NCBI GenBank assembly: GCA_038276395.1
Contig: JBBQAA010000052.1
Span: forward strand, 1-26,608
Source of the DNA: JBBQAA01 sp038276395
GTDB taxonomy: Bacteria > Actinomycetota > Thermoleophilia > Solirubrobacterales > Solirubrobacteraceae
DNA: 26,608 bases
Direction: 5' to 3'
Shown: in pieces, positions 13,963 to 21,374 of the stretch
Layout of the letters: each line of letters begins with the position of its first letter
How positions within the stretch are numbered: position 1 is the first letter of the stretch
The notes under the pieces: generated by a model
Databases searched by the model: none
Told to the model about the DNA's origin: nothing
Seen by the model: the letters and a program-made list of their open reading frames with translations, nothing else
Program-made: the position numbers and the translations under genes

Positions 13963-15452
13963 GCCTGCTCGAGCTGAGCGGGGCGCGCGCGGCCGAGGCG
14001 ATCCGCCTGGGGGAGGCCGACCCGGGTGAGCTGTGGTCGCTCTACCGGGAGCGGGCGGCGGGCGACGATCTCGGTGCCTTCCTCTGGGTCTCAGACGAAG
14101 AGCCTCCCGCGGTCGCCGGCGCGCTGGCGGGCGTTCCCCTGGGCGTCAAGGACCTCTTCTGCACCGAGGGGGTCCCGAGCCAGGCGGGCTCGAAGATCCT
14201 CGAGGGCTACCGGCCGCCGTACACGGCGACCGCGGTCGCGCGCCTCGAGGCGGCGGGAGCGCCCGTCCTCGGCAAGACGAACCAGGACGAGTTCGCGATG
14301 GGCTCCTCCAACGAGAACTCCGGGTTCGGGCCGGTGCGCAACCCGTGGGACCCCGCCCGCGTTCCCGGCGGCTCCTCGGGCGGGAGCGCCGCCGCCGTGG
14401 CCGCGGGCCTCGTCCCCTGGGCCATCGGCACCGACACCGGCGGCTCGATCCGCCAGCCCGCCGCGCTGTGCGGGATCGTCGGGATGAAGCCGACCTACGG
14501 CGCGGTCTCGCGCTACGGGATGATCGCCTTCGCCTCCTCGCTCGACCAGGCCGGTCCCCTGACCCGCGACGTCACCGACTGCGCGCTGCTCCTGCGCCAC
14601 ATGGTGGGGGAGGACCCGCGCGACTCGACCTCGCTCGGCTTCCCCGACGGCGAGATCGCGCTGCCGGTCGGGGGCGACCTCGCGGGGATCCGGCTCGGCG
14701 TGCCGGGGGAGCTGACCGGCGAGGGGATCGAGCCGGCGGTGCGCGAGCGCTTCGAGGCGACCCTGGAGATCGCCCGGGATCTCGGCGCCGAGGTCGCCGA
14801 GTGCTCGCTGCCCCATGCGGAGTACGCGATCGCCGCCTACTACCTGATCGCCCCCGCCGAGGCCTCGGCCAACCTCGCGCGCTTCGACGGCGTCCGCTAC
14901 GGCCTGAGGAAGGAGGGCCGGGACCTGCGCGAGATGTACGGCCGCACGCGCCAGGCCGGCTTCGGGGACGAGGTCAAGCGCCGGATCATGCTCGGGACCT
15001 ACGCGCTCTCCTCGGGCTTCTACGACGCCTACTACCGCCGCGCCCAGCAGGTCCGCACCCTCATCGCGGGCGACTTCGCCGCCGCCTTCTCCTCCTTCGA
15101 CTTCCTCGTCACGCCGACGAGCCCGACGGTCGCCTTCCCGCTCGGGGAGCGGGTCACCGACCCGCTGGCGATGTACCTGAGTGACGCCTGCACGGTGCCG
15201 ATGCCGCTGGCCGGCATCCCGGCGATCTCCATCCCCAACGGCCTCGCCGACGGCCTGCCCAGCGGCTTTCAACTCGCCGGCCCGGCGTTCTCGGAGAACC
15301 GGATGCTTCAGGCCGCCCACGTGCTCGAGGGCGCGCTCGGCTGGGACCCGACGGGGGCGTTTACGCGCGAAGCGCGAAGCGCGAGCGCTCAGGCGAGGCC
15401 GGAGGCTCAGAGTCGGGGTCAGAACGCGGGGCCGGATGCCCCGCGGAGGTAG
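13959..15452 (+). CDS. gatA: Glutamyl-tRNA amidotransferase subunit A
   Basis: GatA hydrolyses glutamine and passes ammonia to GatB. The 497-residue product is an amidase-signature enzyme with the Ser-cisSer-Lys triad at Lys64 (GVPLGVKDLF), Ser139 (PGGSSGGS) and Ser163 (TDTGGSIRQPA); their spacing matches that of characterised GatA. The start is the ATG overlapping gatC. The last 30 or so residues (after TGAFTREARS) are Ala/Arg/Gln-rich and look unlike the usual compact end of GatA. They are encoded from tandem copies of GCGCGAA (15365-15384) and seem to be a read-through extension of no known function. The stop lies 4 bp before the gatB start. Confidence 0.94.
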   Translation: MSLLELSGARAAEAIRLGEADPGELWSLYRERAAGDDLGAFLWVSDEEPPAVAGALAGVPLGVKDLFCTEGVPSQAGSKILEGYRPPYTATAVARLEAAGAPVLGKTNQDEFAMGSSNENSGFGPVRNPWDPARVPGGSSGGSAAAVAAGLVPWAIGTDTGGSIRQPAALCGIVGMKPTYGAVSRYGMIAFASSLDQAGPLTRDVTDCALLLRHMVGEDPRDSTSLGFPDGEIALPVGGDLAGIRLGVPGELTGEGIEPAVRERFEATLEIARDLGAEVAECSLPHAEYAIAAYYLIAPAEASANLARFDGVRYGLRKEGRDLREMYGRTRQAGFGDEVKRRIMLGTYALSSGFYDAYYRRAQQVRTLIAGDFAAAFSSFDFLVTPTSPTVAFPLGERVTDPLAMYLSDACTVPMPLAGIPAISIPNGLADGLPSGFQLAGPAFSENRMLQAAHVLEGALGWDPTGAFTREARSASAQARPEAQSRGQNAGPDAPRR

Positions 15453-15456
15453 CCCC

Positions 15457-16887
15457 GTGGCCGCCCTCGGCGGCTACGAGCCCGTCATCGGCCTCGAGAT
15501 CCACGTCCAGCTCTCGACCCGGACGAAGATGTTCTGCTCCTGCGCGCTGGCCTTCGGCGACCCGCCGAACGTCCACACCTGCCCGGTCTGCCTGGGGCTC
15601 CCGGGCGCGCTGCCCGTGGTCAACGCGCGGGCGATCCACGCGGCGATCCTCATCGGCCTGGCGCTCGACTGCGAGATCGCGCCGCGCTCGATCTTCCACC
15701 GCAAGAGCTACATGTATCCCGACCTGCCCAAGGGCTACCAGATCTCCCAGTACGACGTCCCGATCTGCGCGGGCGGGCACCTCGGCGAGATCCGGATTCA
15801 CCGCGCCCATCTGGAGGAGGACGCCGCCAAGCTCAATCACATCGGCCAGAGCGGCCGGATCCACGGCTCCGAGGGCTCGGTCGTCGACTTCAACCGGGGC
15901 GGCACGCCGCTCGTCGAGATCGTCACCGAGCCCGACCTCCATTCGGGGGAGCAGGCGCGCGAGTGGCTGACGCTCCTGCGCACGACGATCCGCCGGCTCG
16001 GGGTCTCCGACGTGAACATGGAGGAGGGCTCGCTGCGCTGCGACGCCAACATCTCCGTGCGCCCGGTGGGGACGACGGCGCTCGGCGTGAAGACCGAGCT
16101 GAAGAACATGAACTCCTTCCGCTTCGTCGAGCGGGGGATCGCCGCCGAGGTCGCCCGGCAGGTCGCGCTGCTCGAGGCCGGCGAGCCGGTGGTGCAGGAG
16201 ACGCTGCACTTCGATCCGGTCAGCGGGTCGCTGACGCCGCTTCGCTCCAAGGAGGACGCCAACGACTACCGCTACTTCCCCGAGCCCGACCTCGTGCCCG
16301 TCGTCGTCGGGAAGGAGATGCTCGCGGACGCCCGCGCCGAGCTGCCCGAGCTGCCCGCCGCGCGCGCCGAGCGCTACGCGGGGAAGCTGGGGATCGAGGC
16401 GGCCCGCGCGCGCCTGCTCGCCTTCCGCGGCGAGCTCGGGGACTACTTCGAGGCGGTCGCGGCGGTGAGCGAGGCGCCCGCGAGCGCGGTGGCGACGTGG
16501 GTCGAGCTGCTGGCCGCCAAGGTGCCGGACGGCGACCCGGCCGCCTCTCCGGTGACGCCCGCGGCGCTCGCGCGCCTGGCCGAGCTGGCCGAGGCGAGGA
16601 CCGTCTCGGCGGGCGCGGCGCGCACCGTGCTCGACCGCCTGGCCGAGCACGGCGGCGACCCTGCGGCGATCATCGAGGCCGAGGGCCTCGGCGCGCTCGG
16701 CGGGCAGGACACCCTGCTCCCGGTCGTCCGCGCCGCGCTCGAGGCCCAGCCCGAGGCGGCGGCGAAGCTCCGCGACGGGGAGATGCGGGCGATCGGGCCG
16801 ATCATCGGCCACGTCATGCGCGAAACGCGCGGGCGCGCCGACGGCGCCGAGGTCACGCGGCTCGTGCGCGCCGAGCTCGGGGTCTGA
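15457..16887 (+). CDS. gatB: Aspartyl/glutamyl-tRNA amidotransferase subunit B
   Basis: GatB binds the mischarged tRNA, phosphorylates the side chain and transfers ammonia. The 476-residue product has the catalytic cradle with GLEIHVQL at 12-19, the Cys-rich zinc region (FCSCALAF with TCPVCLGLPG), FHRKSYMYPDLPKGYQISQYD, NRGGTPLVEIVTEPD, KTELKNMNSF and DYRYFPEPDL. A helical and YqeY-type tail domain follows, ending in IGHVMRETRG. An in-frame ATG at 15436 exists within gatA, but CGGAGG (15444-15449) lies 7 nt before the GTG at 15457, so I take the GTG. The last two genes of the operon are separated by only 4 bp. Confidence 0.94.
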   Translation: MAALGGYEPVIGLEIHVQLSTRTKMFCSCALAFGDPPNVHTCPVCLGLPGALPVVNARAIHAAILIGLALDCEIAPRSIFHRKSYMYPDLPKGYQISQYDVPICAGGHLGEIRIHRAHLEEDAAKLNHIGQSGRIHGSEGSVVDFNRGGTPLVEIVTEPDLHSGEQAREWLTLLRTTIRRLGVSDVNMEEGSLRCDANISVRPVGTTALGVKTELKNMNSFRFVERGIAAEVARQVALLEAGEPVVQETLHFDPVSGSLTPLRSKEDANDYRYFPEPDLVPVVVGKEMLADARAELPELPAARAERYAGKLGIEAARARLLAFRGELGDYFEAVAAVSEAPASAVATWVELLAAKVPDGDPAASPVTPAALARLAELAEARTVSAGAARTVLDRLAEHGGDPAAIIEAEGLGALGGQDTLLPVVRAALEAQPEAAAKLRDGEMRAIGPIIGHVMRETRGRADGAEVTRLVRAELGV

Positions 16888-16922
16888 GCGCGGTTCCCCT
16901 TCCCCCGGCGGCGTGGCGGGCG

Positions 16923-16928
16923 TAGGAT
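16923..16928 (+). promoter_or_regulatory. -10 box for the 74-aa gene
   Basis: TAGGAT ends 7 nt before the ATG at 16936, the same spacing as at cysK and cysE. No ribosome site is present, so a leaderless transcript is likely. Confidence 0.4.
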
Positions 16929-16935
16929 CGGTTCC

Positions 16936-17160
16936 ATGTCCCGACTCGTACGCATGGACCGCACCGGCCACACGACCCTCGCCGAGTGGCGGGCGGATGA
17001 CCCCGCCGCCGTCGAGGTCGCCGTCACCGCCTTTCGGCAGGAGCTCGACTCCGGCTACTTCGCGATGGTCTCGACCGGCCCCGGCCACGGTGAGCTCGTG
17101 CGCGAGCTGCCGCTCGACGCCGAGCTCGTGATCCTGCGCCGCCCGATCGCCGGCGGGTAG
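16936..17160 (+). CDS. Hypothetical 74-aa protein
   Basis: The small protein begins Met-Ser-Arg-Leu-Val-Arg-Met-Asp-Arg-Thr-Gly-His and continues with TLAEWRADD, AVEVAVTAFRQELDSGYFAM and ELPLDAELVILRRPIAGG. The alternating strand-helix-strand pattern suggests a compact alpha/beta fold. It resembles short actinobacterial proteins of unknown role that start Thr-Gly-His-Thr and contain a Phe-x-x-Glu-Leu-x-x-Gly-Tyr segment; the resemblance is from memory and not firm. The leaderless-type -10 box fixes the start. Immediately after its stop, a different frame carries on as a membrane protein that lacks a normal start, so the two may once have been, or still be, linked. Confidence 0.7.
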   Translation: MSRLVRMDRTGHTTLAEWRADDPAAVEVAVTAFRQELDSGYFAMVSTGPGHGELVRELPLDAELVILRRPIAGG

Positions 17161-17327
17161 CCACGGCCGCCACGGCCGGATCCACCGTCCTGCCTCTGGA
17201 GGGCGCGCTGCCGGAGCTCGCGAGCGTCCCCTGGCGCCCGCGGGTCGACCTCGCGCGCCTGCGCCGGCGCGGGCGCTCGTGGCAGGCGACGACGATCGCC
17301 CACACCGTCCCCTTTGCGGGCGCGGCC

Positions 17328-17837
17328 GTGCTGCTCCTCGTGCTCGCGCCGCTGTCCTTCCCCGTCGCCCTCATCCTGCTCGCCCACGCGTGGATCATCC
17401 CCGAGCTCTACGCCCAGCGCGGGGCGAACGTCGTGCGGCCGCGACGGCGGACCGACGCGCGGGCCGAGTCGACGGCCCTCGGCCTGCTCGGCGACCTCGT
17501 GGATCACCGCGCGCGGGAGCTGCACGCGTCGACCGGGCTTGTGCTCGAGCCGGGCGCGCTGGGCGTCTGGCTCGTGGGGGAGGCCGGCGCGCTCCTGCTC
17601 CCGCGCGGGCAGCGGCAGGTGTTCTGCTGGTGCGTCGGCGTGCCCGACCCGGACCTCCCTTCCGCCGACCGGATCGCCCACCTGTTGCTGGCGCTGCGCA
17701 CGGACGAGGCGGGCTTCGCGACCGTCGCGAACCTCGCCTTCGCGGGCGCGCCGTGGCGCGTGCGGCGGCGGCTGCGCCCGGAGATGCGCCCGGCGCTGGC
17801 CGCGGCGCGGGCGGTCGCCGTGCGAGCGTCCGCGTAG
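17328..17837 (+). CDS. Membrane-anchored hypothetical protein; true start uncertain
   Basis: From the GTG at 17328 the product has 169 residues: one or two membrane helices at the very start, then a soluble domain of about 120 residues with TALGLLGDLVDHRARELHA, GVWLVGEAGALLL and RQVFCWCVGVPDPDLPSADRIAHLLLALR. No family is recognised. Coding signal in this frame goes on upstream to about 17160 (ELASVPWRPRVDLARL, SWQATTIAHTVPF), and the first membrane helix would be cut by a start at 17328. Between the in-frame stop at 16998 and 17328 there is no ATG, GTG or TTG in frame; CTG 17190 is the earliest plausible odd start. A frameshift with the 74-aa gene, or a sequencing slip near 17160, is possible. 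Confidence 0.6.
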   Translation: MLLLVLAPLSFPVALILLAHAWIIPELYAQRGANVVRPRRRTDARAESTALGLLGDLVDHRARELHASTGLVLEPGALGVWLVGEAGALLLPRGQRQVFCWCVGVPDPDLPSADRIAHLLLALRTDEAGFATVANLAFAGAPWRVRRRLRPEMRPALAAARAVAVRASA

Positions 17838-17904
17838 GGCGCGCGCCTGCGCCAAGGGCGTCGCGGTCCTCCAGGGCCGATCGTCGGCGCGTGGCCTCGC
17901 GCCG

Positions 17905-18162
17905 GTGCGCGCTCGCCAGGCGATCCCGTCGGCTCTGCGCGACGAGGCGGCCCGCGTGGTTGAGCAGGAGCTCGCGCGCCTGCCGGCGCAGGACTACGCG
18001 ACGCTGCTGCGCCGGGAGGGGAGGACCGAGCATCGCGACCTGGCGACGTCGGGCGGGATCACGACTCATCCGTTCGGCGCGGGCGGCGGATCGCGCGGCC
18101 CAGGCCGGGTCAGCCGGATCGACGGGAGAGCTGTCCGCGGGCGGCGCGCATCGGCGCGGTGA
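17905..18162 (+). CDS. Possible small protein or fragment
   Basis: A frame from GTG 17905 encodes 85 residues. The first 50 look protein-like (ALRDEAARVVEQELARLP, then DYATLLRREG and EHRDLATSGG); the end is Gly/Arg-rich and overlaps the opposite-strand sulfotransferase-like gene by 53 bp, so it is probably not functional there. There is no ribosome site. It may be the start of a gene truncated by the neighbouring rearrangement. The 67-bp stretch before it holds nothing I recognise. Confidence 0.3.
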   Translation: MRARQAIPSALRDEAARVVEQELARLPAQDYATLLRREGRTEHRDLATSGGITTHPFGAGGGSRGPGRVSRIDGRAVRGRRASAR

Positions 18163-19306
18163 GCCGCCAGCTCTTGGAGGTCGTGATCGCTTCGAGCGTG
18201 CCCTCCAGGCGGGCGCGCTCCCGCTCCGCCCGGGCATGATCGGCGAGCAGCGCGCTCTCGCACTCGGCGGCGCGGGTACGCTCGGCGGCCAGCCCTGCTC
18301 ATGCTCGGCGGAACGGGTGCGTTCGGCGGAGAGCTCCCGCTCGTGCTCGGCGGCCAGCTCCCGCTCGCGCTCCTCGGTGCGCCGGCGTTCGGCGGCGAGC
18401 TCGTCGGCGAGCCCTCCGTGCTCCCGCAGCAGGGTCTGGCGCTCGGTCTCGGCTGCCACCGCGCTGCGCGTCCAACCTTCGGCCGCCCGCAGCTCCCCGG
18501 GAGCGCGGATCGTCCTGTCCCCAGGCTCCATGGAGGAGAGGAAGCTCCACAGCCGGAGCTGATGGGGCGTGAGCACGAGCTCGTGGTCGTCGTCCATGCC
18601 CCGGTTGCGATACAGGCTCGGCTCGAAGGCCCCGAGAGCGCCCGCGGGCGAGACCATGGCGGCTCGCTGCGGCTCGAGGTGGGTCGTTGCCGCCTCGACG
18701 AGCCGCGGGCCAAGCGCTTCGGCCTGCTGCAGGGCGCGGTGAGGGATGACGGTCGCCGTCTGCCCTTCGAGGATCCGGAGCAGGCCGGCGAGGTGCAGCT
18801 CCCACGCTGCCAGCCCGAACGCGACAGGTGTACCGTCGCGGCGCCGGATCGAGAGGGCGATCTCCAGCGGATCGCGGAGCACCAGAACCGGACGCAGACA
18901 GTCGGCGATGATCGGCTCCCAGGCCGCCATCACGCCGATGCGCGGATCCTTGATGGACACCGGCCGGCCGCCGGCCGCGTCCACCACCCGTCGGAGCTCG
19001 CGCCGCAGCACCCCGGGCGTATCCGCCGAGGCCAGTTGGCCGCTCACGGGCCGGGGGGTCGAACCAGCTCCCGCCGAGCTCCGCGAGGATTCGCTCGTTC
19101 GTGTTCATGATCCCGAGGTTCTCGAAGTGCCCGAGGGGGTTCGACTCGTGCGCGCCGAGCAGATCGTCCTCGGCGCCTGCGAAGAACCCGGCGCGCACGA
19201 ACATCCGCGACACGGCGCTCGTGCCGCTGCGGCCCATCCCGAGGACGACGACTCCCACCGCAGCGGCGGGCGGCATGCGGGTGGAGGCGCGTCCCGAGGC
19301 GGGCAT
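18110..19306 (-). pseudogene. Sulfotransferase-like protein with two compensating frameshifts
   Basis: The N-terminal part (frame from ATG 19306 or 19276) has VVVLGMGRSGTSAVSRMF, the PAPS-binding loop of sulfotransferases, and HESNPLGHFENLGIMN. After the G6 tract at 19053-19058 the coherent protein moves to another frame with VSIKDPRIGVMAAWEP and RPVLVLRDPLEIALSIRRRD, the 3'-phosphate-binding strand. Near 18293-18295 it returns to the first frame for an Ala/Glu/Arg coiled coil and the end TTSKSWRLTAPMRAARGQ, an ending often seen in surface-polysaccharide glycosyl- and sulfotransferases. Restoring one base change at each site gives about 398 residues. It may act on cell-surface glycans if intact. 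It could be a true pseudogene, phase-variable, or an assembly artefact. Confidence 0.7.
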
Positions 19307-19529
19307 CCCCGTATAGAACACAAGTGCGCGTCGTGGCGAGGTCGACGATCTCTCCGCTGTGGTCGATCCCGGTCGCCGTCGCGCCCGGACGGTGAGCGCG
19401 TCGCGCCGTAGCAGTCCGCCGTCGTAGCCGATCTCAAGCAGCCGCTCCTCCATCCGCGGCGCGAGCGCCCGAGGGGGCGCGACGGGCGAAGTGAACGTCC
19501 GGCGCCCTCCCGCGCGCGGTCGGTCGGTC

Positions 19530-19846
19530 GGATCCGCACCGGGTTCAAGTCGGTACAAGCGTGATCGGGCATCGAAGGCCGGGAACCGGGTGAGGCGGGC
19601 GTCGGCTGTCAGCAGGACGCACCCGAGCGCTTCGCCAGTCCGATGTACGTCGCTTCGCGGGCCGAGACGTTTGCGCGCGGCGCCCAGATACGCCGCGGCC
19701 CGGCGACGGAGCGCGTGCGCTACCTCGGAGTCCGCGAGATGCGAAGCGTGCAGGGCCTCGGTGGAGAGGGCCGCGCGGGCCGGGCCGTCGCGGAGCAGCG
19801 GTAATTGCAGCGAGCGACTCGACGTGCGGCGGTGCCGCCGCACGAT
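19530..19846 (-). pseudogene. Decayed vapC-like PIN-domain toxin
   Basis: On the minus strand the segment ALHASHLADSEVAHALRR is typical of the middle of VapC toxins, and EALGCVLLTADARLTRFPAF is typical of the C-terminal PIN segment with its metal-binding Asp. Between them a second frame reads RANVSAREATYIGLA, which fits the preceding PIN helix; joining the pieces requires an internal deletion and at least two frame changes. The N-terminal Asp of a normal VapC (in a Val-Val-Asp-Ala-Ser box) is missing. No vapB antitoxin gene is visible. The 223 bp between this remnant and the sulfotransferase-like gene (19307-19529) has open but unassignable frames. Confidence 0.5.
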
Positions 19847-19859
19847 GACGGCGCCCCGC

Positions 19860-20360
19860 TCAGCCCGTCTTCGTCACCGGTTCGACGCCCAACTCCGCGA
19901 GCTTGCGGTCGAACGCCGTGATCCGGTCGGTGTCGGTGTAGAAGTCCTCGTGCTCGACGACCTTGCCCCAGCGCGTGCGCAGCACGAGCACGGTCCGGTT
20001 CTCGTAGAGCCGGGTGCCGTCCGGGCCGTCTGCGTGGTCGTCGAAGCGGACCCACATCGTGAGTGCCCAGGGCGGCCCGCTGACCGCGATCTGCCTGATC
20101 TCGCCCTGGATCCCCGCGGCGGTGAAGTTCTCGAGAAAGCGCGCGATGTTCGCCCTCCCAGACCAGTCCCCGGCCCAGCGGTGGTCGCCGTCGTTGAAGC
20201 GCAGGACCGCGTCCTCGGCGTAGGCGCGGAGCAGGGAGGCGTGGTCGCCGGCGTTCAGCTTCCGGACGTCGCGCCCGAACTTCAGGAGCAGCAGCCGCGG
20301 GATCAGCCCGCGGCCGGCCACCGCCAGCGCCGCTCCGGTCATGACTCCCTTGCCTTGCAT
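19860..20360 (-). CDS. SnoaL-like (NTF2-fold) protein
   Basis: The 166-residue product has a short hydrophobic N-terminal stretch (ALAVAGRGLIPRLLLL), then the NTF2-like cone: a helix with VRKLNAGDHASLLRAYAEDAVLRFND, HRWAGDWSGRANIARFLENF, and strands with IRQIAVSGPPWALTMWVRF, LYENRTVLVLRTRWGKVVEHEDFYTD. The repeated ENRTVLVLR and HEDFYTD layout is typical of SnoaL-like proteins. These range from polyketide cyclases to small-molecule hydrolases, so the substrate cannot be given. AGGAG (20366-20370 on the minus strand) lies 5 nt before the ATG. It diverges from a TetR regulator 58 bp away and is probably its target. Confidence 0.8.
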   Translation of the reverse strand: MQGKGVMTGAALAVAGRGLIPRLLLLKFGRDVRKLNAGDHASLLRAYAEDAVLRFNDGDHRWAGDWSGRANIARFLENFTAAGIQGEIRQIAVSGPPWALTMWVRFDDHADGPDGTRLYENRTVLVLRTRWGKVVEHEDFYTDTDRITAFDRKLAELGVEPVTKTG

Positions 20361-20371
20361 GACAGCTCCTG

Positions 20372-20391
20372 ACTAGGTAGATCGCTCTAGT
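20372..20391. promoter_or_regulatory. Dyad operator between the SnoaL-like gene and tetR
   Basis: The 20-bp element ACTAGnnnGATCnnnCTAGT is symmetric at 14 of 20 positions. A second overlapping dyad, TAGA-N4-TCTA (20378-20389), is centred 2 bp away. Downstream is a perfect 10-bp palindrome AGGGTACCCT (20399-20408). TAGAAT at 20392-20397 could be the tetR -10 box, 21 nt before its ATG. Binding by the adjacent TetR protein would cover both promoters, giving autoregulation and control of the SnoaL-like gene; this is inference. Confidence 0.5.
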
Positions 20392-20418
20392 TAGAATCAG
20401 GGTACCCTCTCATTCGAC

Positions 20419-20970
20419 ATGGAAGCGAGCGCGACCCCCACCCGCGAGCGGATCCTCGTGGCGACGGCCGAGCTCCTCCGCCGCCAGGGCTACGCCGCCA
20501 CGGGGCTGAAGCAGGTCGTGGCCGAGGCCCACGCGCCCTTCGGGTCCCTCTACCACCACTTCCCCGGCGGGAAGGAGCAGCTCGCGGCGGAGGTCATCCA
20601 CGCCGGAGGAGCGTTCTTCCAGGCGCTCGTCACCGCGGTCTACGACGAGCACGAGAACGCGGAGGCATCCGTGCGCGCGGTGTTCGCCGGTGCGGCCGAG
20701 ACGCTCGCCGCCACGAACTTCGAGGACGCCTGCCCGATCGCCACGGTCGCCCTCGAGGTCGCGAGCACGAACGACGAGCTGCGCCGCGCGACCGCTGAGG
20801 TCTTCGCGCGGGGGACCGAGGCGCTCACCGAGCGCCTCGAGGACCGCACCCGCGCGCTGGCCGTCCTCGCCGCCCTCGAGGGCGCGTTCGTGCTCTGCCG
20901 CGCCCAGCGCAGCGTCGAGCCGATGCACGCGGCCGGAGCGATGGCGGCAACACACGTGGCACCCGCCTGA
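20419..20970 (+). CDS. TetR-family transcriptional regulator
   Basis: The 183-residue protein has a canonical N-terminal DNA-binding domain: RILVATAELLRRQGYAATGL (11-30), then KQVVAEAHAPFGSLYHHFPG as the helix-turn-helix with the usual YHHF ending. The ligand-binding half (about 60-183) has an acidic helix, DACPIATVALEVAS, and ALEGAFVLCRAQRSVEPM. The HAPFGSLYHHFPGGKEQL variant is like the LmrA/YxaF group, whose operators contain TAGA/TCTA-type half-sites; such half-sites are present just upstream. It is divergent from a SnoaL-like gene. The effector is unknown. Confidence 0.88.
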   Translation: MEASATPTRERILVATAELLRRQGYAATGLKQVVAEAHAPFGSLYHHFPGGKEQLAAEVIHAGGAFFQALVTAVYDEHENAEASVRAVFAGAAETLAATNFEDACPIATVALEVASTNDELRRATAEVFARGTEALTERLEDRTRALAVLAALEGAFVLCRAQRSVEPMHAAGAMAATHVAPA

Positions 20971-21078
20971 GCCCAGGCGGGTGCGGGCCCGCCTCACACG
21001 GGATGCTCCCTTCGTCCCGGGGAAGGCGGGAATCCGCGCCCGCCCCACCACAACCGCCTGGACCGTCTGTCGAGCGCC

Positions 21079-21099
21079 CCGGGCCGATCTTCGGCCCGG
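21079..21099 (+). other. 9-bp hairpin downstream of tetR
   Basis: CCGGGCCGA (21079-21087) pairs perfectly with TCGGCCCGG (21091-21099) around a 3-nt centre. It lies 109 bp after the tetR stop with no T-run, so it could end or stabilise the tetR transcript but is not a standard terminator. The surrounding 414-bp gap (20971-21384) has only a doubtful small frame and the promoter of the next gene. Confidence 0.35.
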
Positions 21100-21142
21100 C
21101 GGTCGGTAGGCGACCCCGGGGCCGATCGCCAACATCCTCGCC

Positions 21143-21301
21143 ATGACCACCACCTCCATTCCCAGCGCCCGCCGTCTGCTCCTGCTCCGCCGCGCCCAGG
21201 GTGCAGCGCTCCCACCGGGGCACCGCGCCGCTACCGGCCCGCCCGGCTCGATCTCGGGCCGCCGCCCGGGCGCGGCGGCGAGAACCGCTTCGCCCACCTG
21301 A
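21143..21301 (+). CDS. Doubtful small ORF, possibly frameshifted
   Basis: From ATG 21143 a 52-residue frame begins Met-Thr-Thr-Thr-Ser-Ile-Pro-Ser-Ala-Arg-Arg-Leu. Its second half looks like non-coding Pro/Arg/Gly sequence, while another frame of the same stretch reads RYRPARLDLGPPP then GENRFAHLKRTYD up to a TGA at 21316-21318, which looks more protein-like. Either this is a small gene with a frame change near 21230 or chance. No ribosome site and no known family. Confidence 0.25.
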   Translation: MTTTSIPSARRLLLLRRAQGAALPPGHRAATGPPGSISGRRPGAAARTASPT

Positions 21302-21339
21302 AGCGCACCTACGACTGAGAACCTGCCGAGAGGCACAGG

Positions 21340-21374
21340 GGCCGCGCCCAGAGGGGGGCGCGGCCGCGTAGAAT
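21340..21374 (+). promoter_or_regulatory. 10-bp hairpin fused to the promoter of the 63-aa gene
   Basis: GGCCGCGCCC (21340-21349) pairs perfectly with GGGCGCGGCC (21356-21365) over a 6-nt loop. Only 3 bp later comes TAGAAT (21369-21374), a -10-like box ending 10 nt before the ATG at 21385. The dyad covers where a -35 element would be, so it may be an operator, or the end of an upstream transcript. Confidence 0.4.

Noticed and set aside
15361..17088. 575-codon minus-strand frame opposite gatB
   Set aside because: Antisense shadow; the plus strand carries all GatB motifs.
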